From RGIG426 sp045640165 (GTDB taxonomy: Bacteria; Bacillota; Clostridia; Oscillospirales; Acutalibacteraceae), in the NCBI GenBank assembly GCA_045640165.1, contig JAZUEK010000081.1, forward strand, positions 5,959 to 69,958: a stretch of DNA of 64,000 bases, in the 5' to 3' direction. The notes beneath the pieces were generated by a model. The model was not told where the DNA came from. It saw nothing but the letters and a program-made list of their open reading frames with translations, and did not search any database. Below, piece by piece: positions 61,601 to 64,000 of the stretch (positions are counted from its first letter, which is position 1; every line of letters starts with the position of its first letter). Position numbers and translations under genes: made by a program.

Positions 61601-63999
61601 TCAAACGTACCGGTCGCAGTTTCACCGTTCGTGCATTGGATAGTAACCTGGAAAACGGTATCGCTCGACAAGGAGCCGGTCGTAAAGACGTTATCTTTGT
61701 TCGCTTCCGCAGTAATGGAGGCACCGGATCCCCAACCGTCCGCTTTGTGAACGGAAACTTTCAAGCCACTCATATTCGAGCCGGTATAACGAAGCGTATA
61801 CTGCGTATTCGCCTTAATTGCCGACGGAGACGTAAAGGTCGCATTGAGCGTGTCGTTGTAGGCATTCGATTCGTTCACCACTAACTGGCCGCTTCCGTTG
61901 ACGGTCGCACTGTTAAAGGAACTCGATTTAACCCAACCCGTCAATCCATTCGAGAAATCACCGTTGACGATAAGGTTGCCGGAGACCGTTCCGCCGCCAC
62001 CGCTGCTTTGGGTGGTGGTCGCCGCACTTTGGGACGAAGACGGAGACGTCGGCGTCACACCGCCGCCGGTATTATCGGTCAGCGTGATGTTGCTGATTTT
62101 GTAGGTCGTTTTGTAACCGCCGAACATAATACGGGTCGTATCTGCCGTAGCGGTAAAGGTATAGGTGAAATTGCCGTTGGCATCCGAAATGGTGGCAACA
62201 TTGCTCACCGCCGCTGTCGCTCCCGTCGTCAGCATAATGCTGAGAGGACCGGAAACGATATCGGTCACTTTACCGGTAATGGTGTAACTGTGACCAGGTA
62301 TAAATGCCACCGGCTCGTACATAGCTGCAGTAGACGAGCTGCCGTTGGCCACGCTCGCCACGCCGTTCGATACCGAGACAACGGCTCCGCCGGCGCGTTT
62401 CCAACCAAAGTCGGCCGCCGAAACGTTCTCCACCGCAAAGTCGCCGTTGACGAGGTAGTTATACCCGGTTTCCGGCATGGTGGTGGGTTTCACTTTGTAG
62501 GTCGCGGTCACTTTCACATCGCCGTACGGCATCGTGAACGTAGGAGACGTGCCGGTCGTGGACGAAAGGGTGATCGCGGTGCTGCCGGCGTCCACCACCC
62601 ATTTATCGAACACCATACCGGTGTCGGCGGCGTTGGCTTTCAAGGTGATTTTCTCACCCGGCAACGCGGTAGACGGCGTCGCCGTACCGTTCGTTACGGT
62701 GACGTTGTAGCTTTCAAGACCCTCACCATTCAGTTCCACCGGGAACACGTTGTCAAACTGCGAGGAGTTCGACGGCGAACTCGCGCTGATCGCCGCTCTC
62801 ACGACCAGTCTCGTGCCGAGGTCACCGGAAAAACGCATATAGTCGTAGGGCGCGCGCTCCGCTTCGGTCATCGCGCTCATTTGGGAATCCGTTCTGAAAT
62901 CGTCCGCCACACGGTTGTCGTATTGCATACCGTAGATTTTGTAGCTGGTGCTCAGCGAAGTCGGAAGCGTCCAATACGGCACCGCTTTCGAGGCGGCGAA
63001 ATCCCATTCGTACACCGTACGGCCGACGGTGAAGAATAAGCGCTCGCCGTCGGAAGCAAGGTTCGTATAAGTGTCACCGGTTGTATAGAGCACCGTATCG
63101 TTCTTGCCGGAAACGTCGCTCGAGCTCACCCAGCGCATAATGCTTTTGGTTTTGTAGTTGAAATAGTAGATACCGTTGGTTACATAGTCGTTGTTGACAA
63201 GCTGAATCGCCGTTCTGTCATAGGATGCCTCAGAATAGGATGTCGAGGGATCGTGAGTATACGCCAACTTCCAAAATGCGTGGTCGTATGTCGGATCGGT
63301 GCAGGTCCGTTCATAGTCAATATCCGCCGATGTGGGAATCTTTGATGTTTTGTCTTTGTTATCGTGACCGAACATATCGTTAGAGCAGAGCAGGTATTGG
63401 TGCTTCGTTCTGCCGAGGGCATCCGCCACCGGATCGTCCCACGTGGTATCCATAAAATAACGTTCGCCGTTCAGCGTTACAATGACCCACGCGTGGTTCA
63501 GTTTGCTCGAATGGCAGTAGTTAATGTTAAGACCGAGTTTTTTGCCGAGATACACCTGCGCTTGGCTGATACCCTGGCACACGCTGTCGCGGCGCACGAT
63601 CGTGCCATACATCGTGTAGGACGCATAATCCATACCGGCGGGGTTGTTATTCGTGTATTTCTCCTCGTAACCGTCGTAGTCATACTCCGTCCAGTTGACG
63701 ATGCGGTCGTGCAAAAGCACCACTTTTTGAAGAGCAGTCAAGCCGGTGTTGCCTTCCAAGCCGTCGAGGAAATAGTGCTCTTTCGCTTCGATCGCAGCCA
63801 TCATCGCCTGATAGGTCTCCGCATCGTATTTATAGCCGTTGGTAAAGGTAAAGCCGGTCACGACCGTTTGCCCTCCGCTCGAACCAAATCCCACCGAACA
63901 GGTCGCAAAGCAATGGAACGTACGAGGACAGCAGTACCAAAAATAGTCCAGAATATCGTCCTTATGGTCATAGTACGGAATTTTACCGGCAAGTTTTTC
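58636..63999 (-). CDS. Giant secreted protein: transglutaminase, B repeats, CBM-like, FN3 and phosphoesterase modules; 5' end beyond window
   Basis: The frame is open to the right edge, so the N-terminus is missing; 1787 residues are visible. The internal GTG at 63894 is not the real start. Counting from the edge: a transglutaminase/protease-like domain with the triad Cys in SVCQGIS (~135), His in LNHAWV (~168) and Asp in MDTTWDDP (~185); one B repeat (~425-515); two jelly-roll carbohydrate-binding-like modules beginning NYLVNGDF and NLIVNGDF (~515-800); three B repeats (~826-1040); three fibronectin type III domains (~1053-1333); a purple-acid-phosphatase N-like domain; and a calcineurin-like phosphoesterase (~1466-1700; ADTQ, GGDF, GNHD, LHFS, AHVN). 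The last motif normally reads HxH; here the second His is Asn. It shares its last two modules with the proteins at the left end. Confidence 0.88.
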   Translation of the reverse strand, partial: EKLAGKIPYYDHKDDILDYFWYCCPRTFHCFATCSVGFGSSGGQTVVTGFTFTNGYKYDAETYQAMMAAIEAKEHYFLDGLEGNTGLTALQKVVLLHDRIVNWTEYDYDGYEEKYTNNNPAGMDYASYTMYGTIVRRDSVCQGISQAQVYLGKKLGLNINYCHSSKLNHAWVIVTLNGERYFMDTTWDDPVADALGRTKHQYLLCSNDMFGHDNKDKTSKIPTSADIDYERTCTDPTYDHAFWKLAYTHDPSTSYSEASYDRTAIQLVNNDYVTNGIYYFNYKTKSIMRWVSSSDVSGKNDTVLYTTGDTYTNLASDGERLFFTVGRTVYEWDFAASKAVPYWTLPTSLSTSYKIYGMQYDNRVADDFRTDSQMSAMTEAERAPYDYMRFSGDLGTRLVVRAAISASSPSNSSQFDNVFPVELNGEGLESYNVTVTNGTATPSTALPGEKITLKANAADTGMVFDKWVVDAGSTAITLSSTTGTSPTFTMPYGDVKVTATYKVKPTTMPETGYNYLVNGDFAVENVSAADFGWKRAGGAVVSVSNGVASVANGSSSTAAMYEPVAFIPGHSYTITGKVTDIVSGPLSIMLTTGATAAVSNVATISDANGNFTYTFTATADTTRIMFGGYKTTYKISNITLTDNTGGGVTPTSPSSSQSAATTTQSSGGGGTVSGNLIVNGDFSNGLTGWVKSSSFNSATVNGSGQLVVNESNAYNDTLNATFTSPSAIKANTQYTLRYTGSNMSGLKVSVHKADGWGSGASITAEANKDNVFTTGSLSSDTVFQVTIQCTNGETATGTFDDFILVEGDHIPETSQTQPSETQPTPVTETYNIVVNSGTADKEAAEAGTTISLVAGTAASGYTFDQWVSEDGVEFADATKPQTTFVMPAYGVTVTAQFKKIDYTVTVSNGAAFPEIAGVGDSVTLVADEPAEGYAFDKWVVKSGSTAVTFASATSFSTTFTMPAGNVSVEATYKAISYTISVTGGSASKSSANVGETITLTPGAAPSGKVFTGWTITPNTVTIANNKFTMPASNVMVIATYENQQEESDVPTPTNLRATATADGITVSWDAVSGASGYRVYKKVNGAWNTVKTLNDGTATSLAVTGLNAGEAVTFTVQAFVTVGSETAWSGYDATGVTATATFGAPDVGTATADNLGIKITWAKVSSASGYRIYRRTVENQTLGSWKTVTTIANNNTLTYTDYDIVIGAEYAYTVQAYTGSGDSTKWSTYDPLGMRGRVNLSAPILGTATKVSSGATITWNAVNGATGYRLYRWNGSAWKTVKTVLGASTVSYTDTNSKAVSGAKYTVQAFHAHDGVVTWGEPDTTGVTVEGGDTPTPTILGSEDIDLVTLTYANKECTEYGVSFHSFVALTSPKIQIVQGTATDASAFNSARNITANTTTYTMNEYEDYDPTTYEFTYVYKGNPPVAKTTYAHKAVIDGLSLNTTYSYRVGDSDSNVWSPIYTFTTRSQNVGNFSFIYTADTQPEQGDKKGYAGMNALFNKALSVAPNAPFFVSGGDFVYSSDGGGDTISVWRNMINGCNNMNSNTSIFAEHPWSIADGNHDGGYVQRFFNNTVGVAGKSCFSYEYGDLHIAVLDSGKNGVVSDQTNWLQSDLSSSTAKFKMVFLHFSLYAHTERDVDASDGRAALIQVIDNNNVDFVVSAHVNEDYYTTYPLRNEQVATTSYTTISGSDTKYFQSGSGTIYLQNAASGLGSDLEAGGTGAMFQGKDGKTCSYPDLMLHEQMAGIESSFMVVDVDSTGNKLTLNRYYLDSNLNVQRYAVGQVGVIKN

Positions 64000-64000
64000 G

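Noticed and set aside
63894..63894. GTG at 63894 as the start of the second giant protein
   Set aside because: The frame stays open to the window edge with plausible residues, and no signal peptide or ribosome binding site is present at this GTG.

Overview
The window comes from a spore-forming, Gram-positive member of the Clostridia (Bacillota), probably a gut or rumen Oscillospirales/Ruminococcaceae-like organism. The reasons are a PolC-type replicative polymerase, SepF and DivIVA, a full set of early and forespore sporulation regulators (SpoIIGA, sigma-E, sigma-F with SpoIIAA/SpoIIAB, sigma-G), MutS/MutL without MutH, the MEP isoprenoid enzyme IspG, and several secreted dockerin proteins of the cellulosome-like type. 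Strong ribosome binding sites (AGGAGG) and TTGACA-N17-TATAAT promoters fit this. Nearly all of the window is coding, and no gene-free stretch exceeds about 215 bases.

Layout. (1) 1-15777: two minus-strand dockerin genes. One is cut by the window edge. The other encodes 4840 residues: N-terminal dockerin, Thr linker, about 55 tandem InlB-type B repeats and a C-terminal calcineurin-like phosphoesterase. (2) 15989-19635: lspA, rluD, an aminotransferase and trpS. (3) 19705-31734: an apparent ten-gene minus-strand operon, miaB-ylbF-mutS-mutL-miaA-(HlyD-like)-yggS-sepF-ylmH-divIVA, joining tRNA modification, mismatch repair and cell division. (4) 31898-42190: a sporulation block with spoIIGA-sigE (plus strand), convergent sigG, and spoIIAA-spoIIAB-sigF. 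A DpnII-like restriction-modification cassette of visibly lower GC lies between sigE and sigG. rpsB-tsf, an alpha/beta hydrolase, a small unknown gene and tRNA-Leu(CAG) also lie here. (5) 42321-57402: a phosphohexomutase, a heterodimeric ABC exporter, an AI-2E family permease, the nth-ispG-polC operon, and an esterase-rarA pair on the plus strand. (6) 57445-64000: a dockerin protein with YD-like repeats, and a second giant secreted protein (transglutaminase, B repeats, carbohydrate-binding-like modules, FN3, phosphoesterase) that enters from beyond the right edge.

How the parts work together. The housekeeping blocks are conventional. The accessory interest lies at the two ends, where three secreted proteins share one phosphoesterase-type C-terminal architecture and the visible N-termini share one dockerin signature. 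This suggests a cohesin-docked family of very long cell-surface proteins. The restriction cassette, a possible attenuator ahead of the ABC exporter, a Spo0A box at spoIIGA and a forespore-type promoter at sigG are the main regulatory observations. All functional calls come from reading motifs by eye; no database search was run.
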